Positions 1 to 7,897 of a stretch of 36,042 bases of DNA are shown one piece after another. This DNA is from Nitrospirales bacterium. GTDB lineage: Bacteria > Nitrospirota > Nitrospiria > Nitrospirales > UBA8639. The position numbers were made by a program, and so were the translations under genes. The stretch spans positions 1-36,042 of the forward strand of contig JAHRAK010000104.1 in the NCBI GenBank assembly GCA_020027535.1, written 5' to 3'. The notes beneath the pieces are model-generated. The model was not told where the DNA came from. It worked only from the letters and a program-made list of their open reading frames with translations, and did no database searches. How positions within the stretch are numbered: position 1 is the stretch's first letter; each line of letters begins with the position of its first letter.

Positions 1-331
1 CGCGCCACCGGTCATCTTTCAAACAGGGAATGAGTTTCGGGACGGGGCTTGTCCCCATGGAGGCCATGGCGGACACGGCCTCATCCTGCACTTCCATCAT
101 ATTGTCGTTGAACAACGTGATGAGCGCGTCGATGGCCACGTCCCCGCCGATTTTGGCGAACGCCCACCCCACGTGCACCCGGACGGCCCAATAATCATCC
201 TCCAGGGCAGTAGAAAGGGCTTCGATGGTCTCCGGATCGCCCAACTCCGCGAGCGCCTTCGCGGCTTCTTCCCGCGTGACGTCGTCAACGTCGTCTAACG
301 CTTCGATCCAGTGTTCTACCGTCTGTGACAT
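1..331 (-). CDS. HEAT-repeat (PBS-lyase type) protein, C-terminus cut by window edge
   Basis: Read from an ATG at 331 down to base 1, the frame stays open and gives a protein starting MSQTVEHWIEALDDVDDVTR. It contains repeated two-helix units: 'EEAAKALAELGDPETIEAL', 'YWAVRVHVGWAFAKIGGDVAIDAL' and 'EVQDEAVSAMASMG'. The periodic Ala/Leu and the G-D-x-x-A-I-D-A-L pattern are typical of HEAT / phycobilisome-lyase-like repeats, which are protein-protein binding scaffolds. No enzyme activity can be inferred. The gene lies downstream of the secreted-protein gene on the same strand, with only about 16 bases between them, so co-transcription is likely. The end of the protein is outside the window. Confidence 0.8.
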   Translation of the reverse strand, partial: MSQTVEHWIEALDDVDDVTREEAAKALAELGDPETIEALSTALEDDYWAVRVHVGWAFAKIGGDVAIDALITLFNDNMMEVQDEAVSAMASMGTSPVPKLIPCLKDDRWR

Positions 332-347
332 GAGCTGCTGTTGCGTC

Positions 348-809
348 TTACGGGGCGGAAGGATAATCGTAATCGCGTTCTTGCTTATACGGTTGCGTGT
401 GGCTGCACCGGATCACGAGCCTGGCCGTCCCGAGTCCGTCCACGCATTGCGTTAAGGATCGAGCAAAATCCAACGTACCCTCCAACGTCACCAGAAACGC
501 AAAGTCGAACGTGAAGGTCCCGAAACGATACTCGCCCGGTTTCAATGTAATTTCCCGCATGTCGGTCGTCTTATAGGATTCATACGTAATGGGGTCATTG
601 GTCCAGATCAAAGGGGTGACGCCCGGCACGTGCCACCACGTCGGGGGATCGAGCGCCGTGGGATCGATCGTAATCGCATATTCCCGCGTTAACGGATTCA
701 CGGCCTCCCGCGCCGCGCCCACGTCGCCGACCAGCACGGTTGCGACGAGACTGCATGCCAGGATGCTATTTCTGACGAATCGGGGAAGATTTAAGCTCGA
801 ACGTCTCAT
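348..809 (-). CDS. Secreted hypothetical protein
   Basis: A 153-aa protein with a clear Sec signal peptide: basic start MRRSSLNLPRFVR, a hydrophobic stretch around residues 15-28 (ILACSLVATVLVG), and a likely cleavage near the GAA/REA residues at 31-36. The mature part is rich in Thr, Asp and Tyr with segments such as 'DPPTWWHVPGVTPLIW' and 'LKPGEYRFGTFTFDF', which suggests a small beta-rich periplasmic or surface protein. I do not recognise the family. Its start overlaps the end of the upstream phosphodiesterase-like gene by 44 bases, so the two are probably translationally coupled and act in the same process. Two cysteines near the C-terminus could form a disulfide. Confidence 0.72.
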   Translation of the reverse strand: MRRSSLNLPRFVRNSILACSLVATVLVGDVGAAREAVNPLTREYAITIDPTALDPPTWWHVPGVTPLIWTNDPITYESYKTTDMREITLKPGEYRFGTFTFDFAFLVTLEGTLDFARSLTQCVDGLGTARLVIRCSHTQPYKQERDYDYPSAP

Positions 810-1782
810 TTCCCGTTGTCCTTCGTTCGGGTCGCTTTTGAAAGATATCCGTCAACGCGCGGCTTTCCCATTCGGTATGGGTTTCCAATCCGAGTGCTTC
901 AAGCACTGTGGCCCCGACGTCCATGATATTCACGTGATCGGGTATGGTATACCCGGACTTCACGTTTACCCCCCAGGCAAGCCACGGGACCGCCGTTTGC
1001 CTGGGCGTCCCCATTTTCGCGTTCGAGGCTTTAGGGGAATCCGCTCCCTTCAAGCCCGTTACCATGACCATGGTTTTGTCCAGGACCCCGTATTTCTGAT
1101 AGAGCACCATCACGTCCGCGATAGCCCTATCAACGTCTTGGAGGGCCTGGGCATACTGCCGTGACTCCCATCCGCGTTTGTGCGCGACGTCCGCCGGCTC
1201 GGGGAGATGGGCTACCAGGAGCCCGGGTATCTCGAAGATACGAAAATTAAAGCCACCGGGGCTGGTCACTTTTTTCAGGTAATCCTCAATATATTCCACC
1301 TGAGTTGAGGGATTGCACTGGGGTTTGGCTTTTCCGCACGTTTGCAGATCCACGTAAATTTCCGGTCTGGCCAATTGATAAAACCGCTCATCCATGATGA
1401 AAAGCGCCGTATCGACTCCGCCGGCGAGATCAAGATAATCGAACATGGTGGGAGCACGAAGAAACGACCGCGAAAAATCGTAGGTTTCCCATTCCTGATT
1501 CACGCGGTGCTTCTTGACGGGCAGTCCCGTCAGGAGGCTGGCCATGGACGGGACCGTGTACGGAGACACCGATTGGGCTTTCCAGGTGACCGCCCCTTCC
1601 TGGGCGAGCTTCTGGAGAACCGACATGGTTCCGTTTTCAATCACGTCATTACCCACGCCTTCCAGGACAAACAGCAGGACATGATCGGCTTGGGTCGGGG
1701 TTGAAGCGGCAAAAGCCGGGGGCTTTCCGGAAAAACCGAAAGCCAACATCGCAATGAGAGAAATCGTAATTTTTACAAACAT
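766..1782 (-). CDS. Secreted alkaline-phosphatase / type I phosphodiesterase superfamily protein, probably inactive
   Basis: A 338-aa protein with a signal peptide (residues 1-26, ending AFAAS). The fold is recognisable from the order of segments: 'VLLFVLEGVGND' (residues 36-46), the nucleophile loop 'SPYTVPSMASLLTG' (73-86, Thr76 in the catalytic position), and 'PEPADVAHKRGW' (194-205), which matches the P-D-x-x-GH-x-x-G metal loop. In the family these coordinate two metal ions that hydrolyse phosphodiesters or phosphate esters. Two ligand sites look changed: the usual Asp-Gly near the N-terminus is Glu41-Gly42, and the usual D-H-G loop is replaced by TGLKG (242-246). Catalysis is therefore doubtful and a binding role is possible. 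It is first in a minus-strand unit with the secreted protein and the HEAT-repeat gene. Confidence 0.78.
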   Translation of the reverse strand: MFVKITISLIAMLAFGFSGKPPAFAASTPTQADHVLLFVLEGVGNDVIENGTMSVLQKLAQEGAVTWKAQSVSPYTVPSMASLLTGLPVKKHRVNQEWETYDFSRSFLRAPTMFDYLDLAGGVDTALFIMDERFYQLARPEIYVDLQTCGKAKPQCNPSTQVEYIEDYLKKVTSPGGFNFRIFEIPGLLVAHLPEPADVAHKRGWESRQYAQALQDVDRAIADVMVLYQKYGVLDKTMVMVTGLKGADSPKASNAKMGTPRQTAVPWLAWGVNVKSGYTIPDHVNIMDVGATVLEALGLETHTEWESRALTDIFQKRPERRTTGNETFELKSSPIRQK

Positions 1783-2069
1783 GGTTCCAGAATTCTGTTT
1801 TCAGGGTTATTGAAAATTATTGGAGGACATGGTGTCGACACGCAGGAGACTTGAGCACGCACCGCCGTTCTGTGTTTCCAATAAAAAGCCTCAAATGCCT
1901 CTCTATGACAGGTTAGAGAGTTAAGTTACCACGCTGGATTTTCCATGGTCAACTACGCGAACGAGCGCGCTGCAACCGCCCTCACCGCCGTTCCCGATTT
2001 GCGTAGCGCTCCCTGTTCAAGGTATGACAGCGGGGTAAAGCAACTTTCGACCCATCCAAATTTCTTCTC
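1783..2069. other. Intergenic region between divergent genes
   Basis: This 287-base gap separates the minus-strand phosphodiesterase-like gene from the plus-strand gene starting at 2070, so it should hold two outward-facing promoters. I see an A/T-richer stretch around 1800-1925 but no confident -35/-10 pair. No RNA gene or terminator is apparent. Confidence 0.4.
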
Positions 2070-2097
2070 ATGCCCAAGGTTCTTCTCATGCCCAAGG
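2062..2097 (+). repeat. Perfect 18-bp tandem duplication over a start codon
   Basis: TTCTTCTCATGCCCAAGG occurs twice head to tail, at 2062-2079 and 2080-2097. Each copy contains an ATG, so the downstream gene has two identical candidate starts six codons apart (2070 and 2088). Eighteen bases preserve the reading frame. Confidence 0.95.
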
Positions 2098-3350
2098 CCA
2101 ATAACTTCATGCATGCCAAGTATTCCCGCTCGGATCCGGGGGACCGAGCCCGGTACGTGTCCTTTGAACCCGGGGCTCCGCCTTTTTCCCCTGCCTGGCG
2201 CGATGCACTGGGACGCCTGGGCACGCGCATGTGGGACGCGGGAGTCCGCGCGGTCGTCCTGGTGTACGGCTCTTTTTTGGGGGCCGATCTCTTCGGATCG
2301 GGACGACTCGATGAAGTCGGGGGGCTGAAACGAGGCTACTCCCGCGGCATTCCGGGTCTGGAGTCTCTGCTTGCGGCCCTTCGCCCCAATGACTATCAAC
2401 GCTCATCTCAAGATCCCTCATGCCAACCCCCTTTTGTCAATGATGATAGCGTCAAAACCACGCTGGACAACCTTCTGAATGACAAAGCAAACTTTTCCGA
2501 ACAGTACGTCAGCGCACTCAGGGACGGACTCGCGAGCACTCACGCGCTGGTTGTCCAACGCCACCTGTGGTCGTCCCTGCACCACCATCCCGGTCGAATG
2601 GAAGGCGCGTTGGCCCTACTCCACGAACTCAATCACCTCAAGGCGCAACAAGACTTACAGGCCGGCGATCGTATCTTGATTGTGGCCCATGGCCATGCCG
2701 GCCAGTTGCCGGCGCTGCTTTCCAATCTGATGGCTCCGGGGGACTCGTCGGTGCGCGAGACCGTATTCGAAACCCTGGCCTACTTTTATGAGCAACAGGA
2801 GACCCCATCCGCAGCCGTTCAACATTTGCAGGCACTGGACCGCTTGTTGGCCGAGAACCAATGTGCCGTCTGGCCGTCGCTCGACGTGGTGACGCTCGGC
2901 ACGCCGGTCCGGTACGGCTGGGACACGGATGGTCTCGGCAAACTGCTCCACGTCGTCAATCACCGCCCGATCCGGCAGGACGGGAAACGCTGGCTGGCTA
3001 AAATGGAGTTGCCCCAAGTCGTGATGGAAATGCCCATGGCGTCCGGCGGCGACTACGTGCACCAACTTGCCGTGGCCGGCACCGATGTCGTCCCCGCTTC
3101 ACCGTGGGAAGTGGAATTGGACCAAGCCTTGCGTGAAAATTTGGAGCCATATGACGGATTTGAACGGTGGTTGGAATGCGCACGTCGCGTGACCCGTTGT
3201 CCCAACGACGGCGAGTGCCTGCTGATCGATTACCACGATGCGACGGGGGGCTCCCCTGAGGAACACCTCTTTGGCCACGCCTGCTACACGCGGCTCGACG
3301 CGTTGCTGTTTCAAACCAGCCACATCGTGGAAACGCTCTATGGTGCCTAG
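2070..3350 (+). CDS. Hypothetical protein with alpha/beta-hydrolase-like motifs
   Basis: A soluble protein of up to 426 aa, with no signal peptide or membrane segment. The segment 'ILIVAHGHAGQLPALL' (about residue 201) resembles the strand-nucleophile-elbow region of alpha/beta hydrolases, but with His in place of Ser. 'VVTLGTPVRYGWD' (about residue 275) resembles the lipase-like 'LGTP' segment that follows. Between them are helical, acidic stretches. This suggests a lipase/esterase-like fold with a non-standard or missing nucleophile; I cannot assign a substrate. The start is uncertain: ATG 2070, 2088 (duplicated) and 2109 are in frame and none has a convincing Shine-Dalgarno site. It stands alone between a divergent gene and the pnt operon. 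Confidence 0.7.
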   Translation: MPKVLLMPKANNFMHAKYSRSDPGDRARYVSFEPGAPPFSPAWRDALGRLGTRMWDAGVRAVVLVYGSFLGADLFGSGRLDEVGGLKRGYSRGIPGLESLLAALRPNDYQRSSQDPSCQPPFVNDDSVKTTLDNLLNDKANFSEQYVSALRDGLASTHALVVQRHLWSSLHHHPGRMEGALALLHELNHLKAQQDLQAGDRILIVAHGHAGQLPALLSNLMAPGDSSVRETVFETLAYFYEQQETPSAAVQHLQALDRLLAENQCAVWPSLDVVTLGTPVRYGWDTDGLGKLLHVVNHRPIRQDGKRWLAKMELPQVVMEMPMASGGDYVHQLAVAGTDVVPASPWEVELDQALRENLEPYDGFERWLECARRVTRCPNDGECLLIDYHDATGGSPEEHLFGHACYTRLDALLFQTSHIVETLYGA

Positions 3351-3490
3351 GGTCCCCTCCCGACCTTTTGCCCAATCCGGCCGAGTCTCCCAAAAAACTC
3401 TTTGATTCTCATAAAATATTTATGCTATTCGTTGCTGGTTTGCCTTAGCCGGCTCCCTGGTTGCCAGGGTATGAGCCTTGGAATGAGATC

Positions 3491-4666
3491 ATGATCATCG
3501 GTGTTCCCAAAGAGACCTATCCGGGTGAAAAGCGGGTCGCCCTGATCCCCGCAATCCTCCCTTCTTTGAAAAAGGAAGGGATGGACGTGCAGATTGAAAC
3601 GGGGGCAGGGGTCGAGTCCGGATATCCTGATGCCGCCTATACGGAGAAAGGAGGCACCGTCGTCTCCTCACGCCTCCAACTCTTTGAAACCGCTCACGTC
3701 ATTGCCCAAGTCAGAATGTTGGGTGCGAATCCCGAACAAGGCCAAACCGACCTGCCCTTGATGCAACCCGATCAAATCATTGTCGGCATGGCCGATGCCC
3801 TTTCCAATCCCCACAGCATCCGGGAATTGACGACGCGACGAGTCCGGGCCTTCGCCATGGAATTGATGCCGCGCATTACCCGCGCCCAAAGCATGGACGT
3901 CCTCTCGGCAATGGGAACCGTGTCCGGGTACAAGGCCGTGCTGATGGCCGCTGATGCGCTTCCGAAAATGTTTCCGATGCTGATGACGGCAGCCGGTACC
4001 GTGACTCCGGCCAAGGTCTTTGTCATCGGGGCTGGCGTGGCCGGACTGCAGGCGGTTTCCATGGCTCGTCGGCTTGGTGCCGCCGTCGAAGCGTATGACG
4101 TGCGACCTGCCGTCAAAGAGCAAGTGCTGAGCCTGGGGGCCAAGTTTGTGGATCTCCCGTTGGACACGCAAGAAGCCGAAGACACTGGGGGCTATGCCAA
4201 AGCGCAGGATGAAGCGTTTTATCGACGCCAGCGGGAACTGCTGACCAAAGTGATCGCCTCAAGCGACGTGGTGATTACCACCGCGACGGTCCCCGGAAAA
4301 AAAGCGCCCGTCCTGATTACGGCCGATATGGTGGCCGGCATGTCTCCCGGATCGGTCATTATCGACTTGGCGGCTGAACGAGGCGGAAATTGCGAATTAA
4401 CCCAAGCCAACCAAACGGTGGTGGCTCAAGGGGTCACCATTATCGGAACGGAAAATCTCCCTTCCCTGGTTCCTTATCACGCCAGCCAAATGTACAGCAA
4501 AAACATTGCAACCTTCCTGCTTCATTTGGTGAAAAAAGGCGAAATCACGATTAATCGGGAAGACGAAATCACCAGGGACACGCTCTTGACGTGTGATGGC
4601 GACGTGGTCCATCACCAAATCCGTGAAATCCTGGCCCCTCCCGCGGGCAAGGGAGAGGAGAATTAA
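3491..4666 (+). CDS. pntAA: NAD(P) transhydrogenase subunit alpha, part 1
   Basis: A 391-aa soluble subunit (dI) that binds NAD(H) in the proton-translocating transhydrogenase, which couples hydride transfer between NADH and NADP+ to the proton gradient. The start is the ATG at 3491 because the family begins 'MIIGVPKE'; the frame is open further upstream only with a weak TTG. The N-terminal alanine-dehydrogenase/PNT domain covers roughly residues 1-140. The Rossmann NAD-binding domain has 'VIGAGVAGLQAV' with G180-x-G182-x-x-G185 and 'YDVRP' at the adenosine-ribose end. It is followed after 3 bases by pntAB and then pntB, giving the split three-gene arrangement found in many bacteria. The sequence is intact. 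Confidence 0.97.
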   Translation: MIIGVPKETYPGEKRVALIPAILPSLKKEGMDVQIETGAGVESGYPDAAYTEKGGTVVSSRLQLFETAHVIAQVRMLGANPEQGQTDLPLMQPDQIIVGMADALSNPHSIRELTTRRVRAFAMELMPRITRAQSMDVLSAMGTVSGYKAVLMAADALPKMFPMLMTAAGTVTPAKVFVIGAGVAGLQAVSMARRLGAAVEAYDVRPAVKEQVLSLGAKFVDLPLDTQEAEDTGGYAKAQDEAFYRRQRELLTKVIASSDVVITTATVPGKKAPVLITADMVAGMSPGSVIIDLAAERGGNCELTQANQTVVAQGVTIIGTENLPSLVPYHASQMYSKNIATFLLHLVKKGEITINREDEITRDTLLTCDGDVVHHQIREILAPPAGKGEEN

Positions 4667-4669
4667 GCC

Positions 4670-4951
4670 ATGGAGATGTTGATTTCCGGCATTACGATTT
4701 TCGTCCTGGCCATTTTCGTGGGCTTTGAAATTATCACCAAGATTCCGCCCACCCTTCATACCCCGCTCATGTCCGGCGCCAACGCCATCTCAGGCATTAC
4801 GCTCGTGGGAGCCATTCTGTCGGCAGGCAGCCAACAAACGGTGTTGACGACTGTGCTTGGTGGGCTCGCCGTGGTCTTTGCCACCGTGAACGTCATCGGT
4901 GGCTTTATGGTGACCAATCGCATGCTGGAAATGTTCAAAAAGAAATCCTAG
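4670..4951 (+). CDS. pntAB: NAD(P) transhydrogenase subunit alpha, part 2 (membrane)
   Basis: A 93-aa, very hydrophobic protein with three predicted membrane helices (about residues 4-22, 36-55 and 62-82). It corresponds to the C-terminal membrane part of single-chain PntA, which helps form the proton channel. The segment 'IPPTLHTPLMSGANAISGI' is characteristic of the family. The start at 4670 is preceded by a good GGGAGAGGAG ribosome-binding region inside the end of pntAA. It sits between pntAA and pntB with 3-base gaps, so the three subunits should be made together. Confidence 0.96.
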   Translation: MEMLISGITIFVLAIFVGFEIITKIPPTLHTPLMSGANAISGITLVGAILSAGSQQTVLTTVLGGLAVVFATVNVIGGFMVTNRMLEMFKKKS

Positions 4952-4954
4952 ATC

Positions 4955-6343
4955 ATGACCGACTTACTCATTAATGGCGGGTACCTCGTTGCCGCAGTCC
5001 TCTTTATTTTCGGGCTGAAGGGGCTGACTCACCCCCGCACCGCCGTTCGAGGCAACCTGCTCGGTGCGTGCGGCATGCTGCTCGCCATCGTCATTACGCT
5101 CACGGATCGAAACATCGTCGGCTTTGAAGTCATCCTCATCGGGATCGTCATCGGTGCGGCGATCGGGGCCGTCTTAGCCGTGAAAATCGAAATGACGTCC
5201 ATGCCGGAACTCGTGGCGTTGTTTAACGGCTTCGGCGGCATTGCCTCGGTCCTGGTGGCGGGCGCCGTCCTGATAGAAAGCACCCTCAATGGCGGAGTCC
5301 CTTTCGTGCAGGTCTCCGTGGCCACTGCGGCCTCCGGGCTGATCGGAGCCGTCACGTTTTGGGGAAGCCTGGTGGCCTTTGGAAAACTCAAGGGCCTCAT
5401 CAATGAAAATGCCGTCCTGTTTTCAGGCCAACAAGTCATCAATGTGGCGTTGGCGATTCTTGCCCTCGCGTTAAGCGCAGGAGTGATCATCGACCCCACT
5501 AATATCCTCTTCTACTGGTTATTGGTTGCCGTGGCTTCCCTCCTTGGAGTCCTGCTCGTGATTCCGATCGGGGGGGCCGACATGCCCGTCGTGGTCGCGC
5601 TCTTGAATTCCTATTCCGGATTAGCGGCTGCCGCAACGGGGTTTGTCTTGTCCAATAACGTCCTGATCATTACCGGATCCCTGGTGGGTGCGTCGGGATT
5701 GATCCTGACGCAAATCATGTGTAAAGCCATGAACCGGTCCTTGACCAACGTCCTCTTTGGGGTGCTGGCTCCAACGGGTGGAGGAGCCAGTGCGGACGAG
5801 GTCTATGCCGGCCGGGTCAAATCCGCCTCGCCGGAAGAAGTCGCGCTCCTCTTCGATGCGGCTCGACGGGTGGCCATCGTTCCGGGATACGGCATGGCGG
5901 TCTCTCAAGCCCAACATCCCGTGGCCAACCTCGCGTCCATCCTCACCGAACGCGGCATCGAGGTGGAATACGCCGTTCATCCCGTCGCAGGTCGAATGCC
6001 GGGTCACATGAACGTCCTGTTAGCCGAAGCCGACGTTCCCTATGAGGCCCTCAAGGATATGGATGACGTGAATCCCTACATCGATCAAATCGACGTGGCC
6101 CTGATCATCGGCGCGAATGACGTGGTCAATCCTCTGGCCAGAACCGATCCTACCAGTGCCATTGCAGGCATGCCGATCATCGACGTGGATAAGGCGAAAA
6201 CCGTGGTGATTATCAAACGCAGTTTAAGCCCCGGCTTTGCCGGGATCCCGAACCCTCTGTTTGCGTTGGACAATTCCCTCATGCTGTTTGGCGACGGCAA
6301 AAAAATGGTGCTGGACATTATCGCCGCCCTCAAAGAGACCTGA
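4955..6343 (+). CDS. pntB: NAD(P) transhydrogenase subunit beta
   Basis: A 462-aa protein. About the first 260 residues form multiple membrane helices (dII) carrying the proton path, for example 'GVVFFGSLVAFGKL'-like segments and 'GGADMPVVVALLNSYSG'. The C-terminal domain (dIII, about residues 290-462) binds NADP(H): 'IVPGYGMAVSQAQHPVANL' and 'HPVAGRMPGHMNVLLAEA' are the diagnostic motifs, followed by 'IGANDVVNPLA'. Length and motif order are normal for PntB. It closes the pnt operon; no clear intrinsic terminator follows. The enzyme supplies NADPH using the membrane proton gradient, as expected in a slow-growing autotroph or other reductant-limited organism (that ecological link is inference). 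Confidence 0.97.
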   Translation: MTDLLINGGYLVAAVLFIFGLKGLTHPRTAVRGNLLGACGMLLAIVITLTDRNIVGFEVILIGIVIGAAIGAVLAVKIEMTSMPELVALFNGFGGIASVLVAGAVLIESTLNGGVPFVQVSVATAASGLIGAVTFWGSLVAFGKLKGLINENAVLFSGQQVINVALAILALALSAGVIIDPTNILFYWLLVAVASLLGVLLVIPIGGADMPVVVALLNSYSGLAAAATGFVLSNNVLIITGSLVGASGLILTQIMCKAMNRSLTNVLFGVLAPTGGGASADEVYAGRVKSASPEEVALLFDAARRVAIVPGYGMAVSQAQHPVANLASILTERGIEVEYAVHPVAGRMPGHMNVLLAEADVPYEALKDMDDVNPYIDQIDVALIIGANDVVNPLARTDPTSAIAGMPIIDVDKAKTVVIIKRSLSPGFAGIPNPLFALDNSLMLFGDGKKMVLDIIAALKET

Positions 6344-6598
6344 TCACATGCGGCTCCCAGGAACGTGTTGACGAAATCAGGTATTTATATTTAGGTAAAA
6401 TATAACAGGATCCGTTTCAGATCCACGGAAATTTTCAAAAACAAGGCATCTGTAACTAATTGATTTTATTAGATTTATAAGATTTTCTTGCGTTGGTCTG
6501 CTTCTTACAGGCAAACTTGTCTCTCCCTCAACGAGTATGATACGTTGACGTGCTATCCGGAGTGAGAGACAAAGAACTTCTACTGATCACGAGGGACA
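6344..6598. other. A/T-rich intergenic region ahead of rpsU
   Basis: This gap of 255 bases is markedly A/T-richer than the genes around it, especially 6380-6495. It contains a TTGACG near 6369 followed by A/T-rich sequence, a possible promoter element, but no convincing spacing to a -10 box. No RNA gene is recognised. It most likely holds the rpsU promoter and 5' leader. Confidence 0.4.
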
Positions 6599-6793
6599 AT
6601 GGAAATCAAGGTAGTGAACAACAATGTCGAGAAAGCTCTTCGTGTTGCGAAGAAAAAACTCGCAGCCGATGGTTTGTTTCGTGAATTGAAACGCCGACGT
6701 TTTTACGAAAAGCCGAGTGTGAAGCGGAAAGCCAAAGAGCGGGAAGCAGCCCGGCGACGACAAAAATGGTTGGCAAAGCATGCGTTTCGTTAG
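6599..6793 (+). CDS. rpsU: 30S ribosomal protein S21
   Basis: A 64-aa, strongly basic protein of standard S21 length. The start '[21 protein letters not shown]' and the middle '[19 protein letters not shown]' are the family hallmarks. S21 sits on the 30S platform near the anti-Shine-Dalgarno end of 16S rRNA and helps mRNA binding. The ATG at 6599 has GAGGG a few bases upstream. The gene is monocistronic or read with the following nth gene, whose likely start is 50 bases downstream. Confidence 0.96.
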   Translation: MEIKVVNNNVEKALRVAKKKLAADGLFRELKRRRFYEKPSVKRKAKEREAARRRQKWLAKHAFR

Positions 6794-6843
6794 TTCATAC
6801 CGTTCCGTCACCTTCTCATCCCTCCTCGTTCAACTCATCCTCA

Positions 6844-7500
6844 ATGCGTGATGCCGACATTCACGCGGTCGTCTCCCAAGTCAAGAAAACCATCCGCCGC
6901 TGGAAAGAACCTGTCCTTGGCGTCGTGGCCCGGGAAACCCGCGACCCTTTCCGCATTCTGATCGCCTGTCTTCTGAGTCTCCGGACCAAGGATCAAACCA
7001 CGGCCGAGGCCAGCCAACGCCTATTCCGGTTGGCCGACACGCCGGAGCGTATGAGCGCGCTCTCCATCAGAACGATAGAGAAGGCCATTTATCCGGTAGG
7101 ATTCTACAAGAACAAAGCCAAACAGATCCGGGCGATTTGCCAAAGCCTGCTCCAGGACTTCGGGGGACGAGTGCCGGATACGATCGAAGAACTCCTGACG
7201 TTGAAGGGCGTCGGCCGCAAGACGGCCAATCTGGTGGTGACCGTCGGATATCGAAAGCCCGGGATTTGCGTGGATATCCACGTGCACCGCATCAGCAACC
7301 GATGGGGCTACGTTCGAACAAAGACCCCGGAGGAAACCGAACGCGCTCTTCGACACAAACTTCCCGCAAAATATTGGATCACGTTCAATGACTGGTTGGT
7401 GCCCTTTGGGCAACACCTCTGTCGACCTATTTCTCCATTTTGCAGCCAATGTCCTGTAAGCCGATACTGCAAGAAAGTCGGCGTGCGATCCTCCCGGTAA
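6844..7500 (+). CDS. nth: Endonuclease III (DNA glycosylase / AP lyase)
   Basis: A 218-aa protein. It removes oxidised pyrimidines and nicks abasic sites in base-excision repair. The helix-hairpin-helix is '[10 protein letters not shown]' with catalytic Lys126, and the catalytic Asp is D144 in 'VDIHVHR', 18 residues later as in E. coli Nth. The C-terminal 4Fe-4S loop C193-x6-C200-x2-C203-x5-C209 is complete. I place the start at ATG 6844 ('[10 protein letters not shown]'), because the longer reading from 6766 overlaps rpsU and its first 26 residues look non-coding (Ser/Pro rich). The gene is intact and is the last housekeeping gene before the accessory block. Confidence 0.95.
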   Translation: MRDADIHAVVSQVKKTIRRWKEPVLGVVARETRDPFRILIACLLSLRTKDQTTAEASQRLFRLADTPERMSALSIRTIEKAIYPVGFYKNKAKQIRAICQSLLQDFGGRVPDTIEELLTLKGVGRKTANLVVTVGYRKPGICVDIHVHRISNRWGYVRTKTPEETERALRHKLPAKYWITFNDWLVPFGQHLCRPISPFCSQCPVSRYCKKVGVRSSR

Positions 7501-7897
7501 GCATCCAAGTCATTGCTGCTGCCAGCACCGTTCTTGAAGTGCAAATCGCCGACTCTGGCTTTCTTGACAAAATCCATGATTTTGGCATCATGGCATCGTG
7601 AACTATCATGATTTTTGGGCATGAGGGCGAGAGAGATACATTTTGAGCCAATATTTGAACAAACGATGTAATATAATGCCATTTTCTGTCAGGTTCGGAA
7701 CTCGACGGTGACATGGTCGAATCCTGACTATGGAACCTCTGATTTATGGTGATAGCGGGATGTAGGGCAAGGCGTCCCGGAGCGAAACCCGAGGCTTATC
7801 ATAGAGATAGGTGAGGGTTGAGCGAGGACACAACGCAGCCATACGCCCGATAGTGCAATAAATCAGAGGTTCCCTATCATTCTGAGAACGGAAACCG
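7501..7897. other. Non-coding border region between nth and the peptide cluster
   Basis: This stretch of 397 bases carries no supported gene. Its first part (7501-7727) is A/T rich and contains a diverged direct repeat: CATGATTTTGGCAT near 7577 and CATGATTTTTGGGCAT near 7607. It also has a TATAAT at 7672-7677 without a good -35. The second part (7732-7873) is the MITE listed separately. The first gene of the cluster starts 24 bases after the MITE, so its promoter must lie in or before the element. Confidence 0.6.
7732..7873. mobile_element. MITE, 142 bp, 16-bp perfect terminal inverted repeats, CTAT target duplication
   Basis: The left end GGAACCTCTGATTTAT (7732-7747) is the exact reverse complement of the right end at 7858-7873. 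Both ends are flanked by CTAT (7728-7731 and 7874-7877), a 4-bp target-site duplication. The element is too short for a transposase, so it is a non-autonomous miniature element. The 4-bp duplication and GG-type ends fit the IS5 family, which is an inference. It lies between nth and the HlyD-like gene, exactly at the change from core to accessory sequence. Confidence 0.88.

Noticed and set aside
7501..7727. Small minus-strand frames between nth and the MITE
   Set aside because: They overlap the end of nth, have no ribosome-binding site, and their products match no family; the region looks non-coding.
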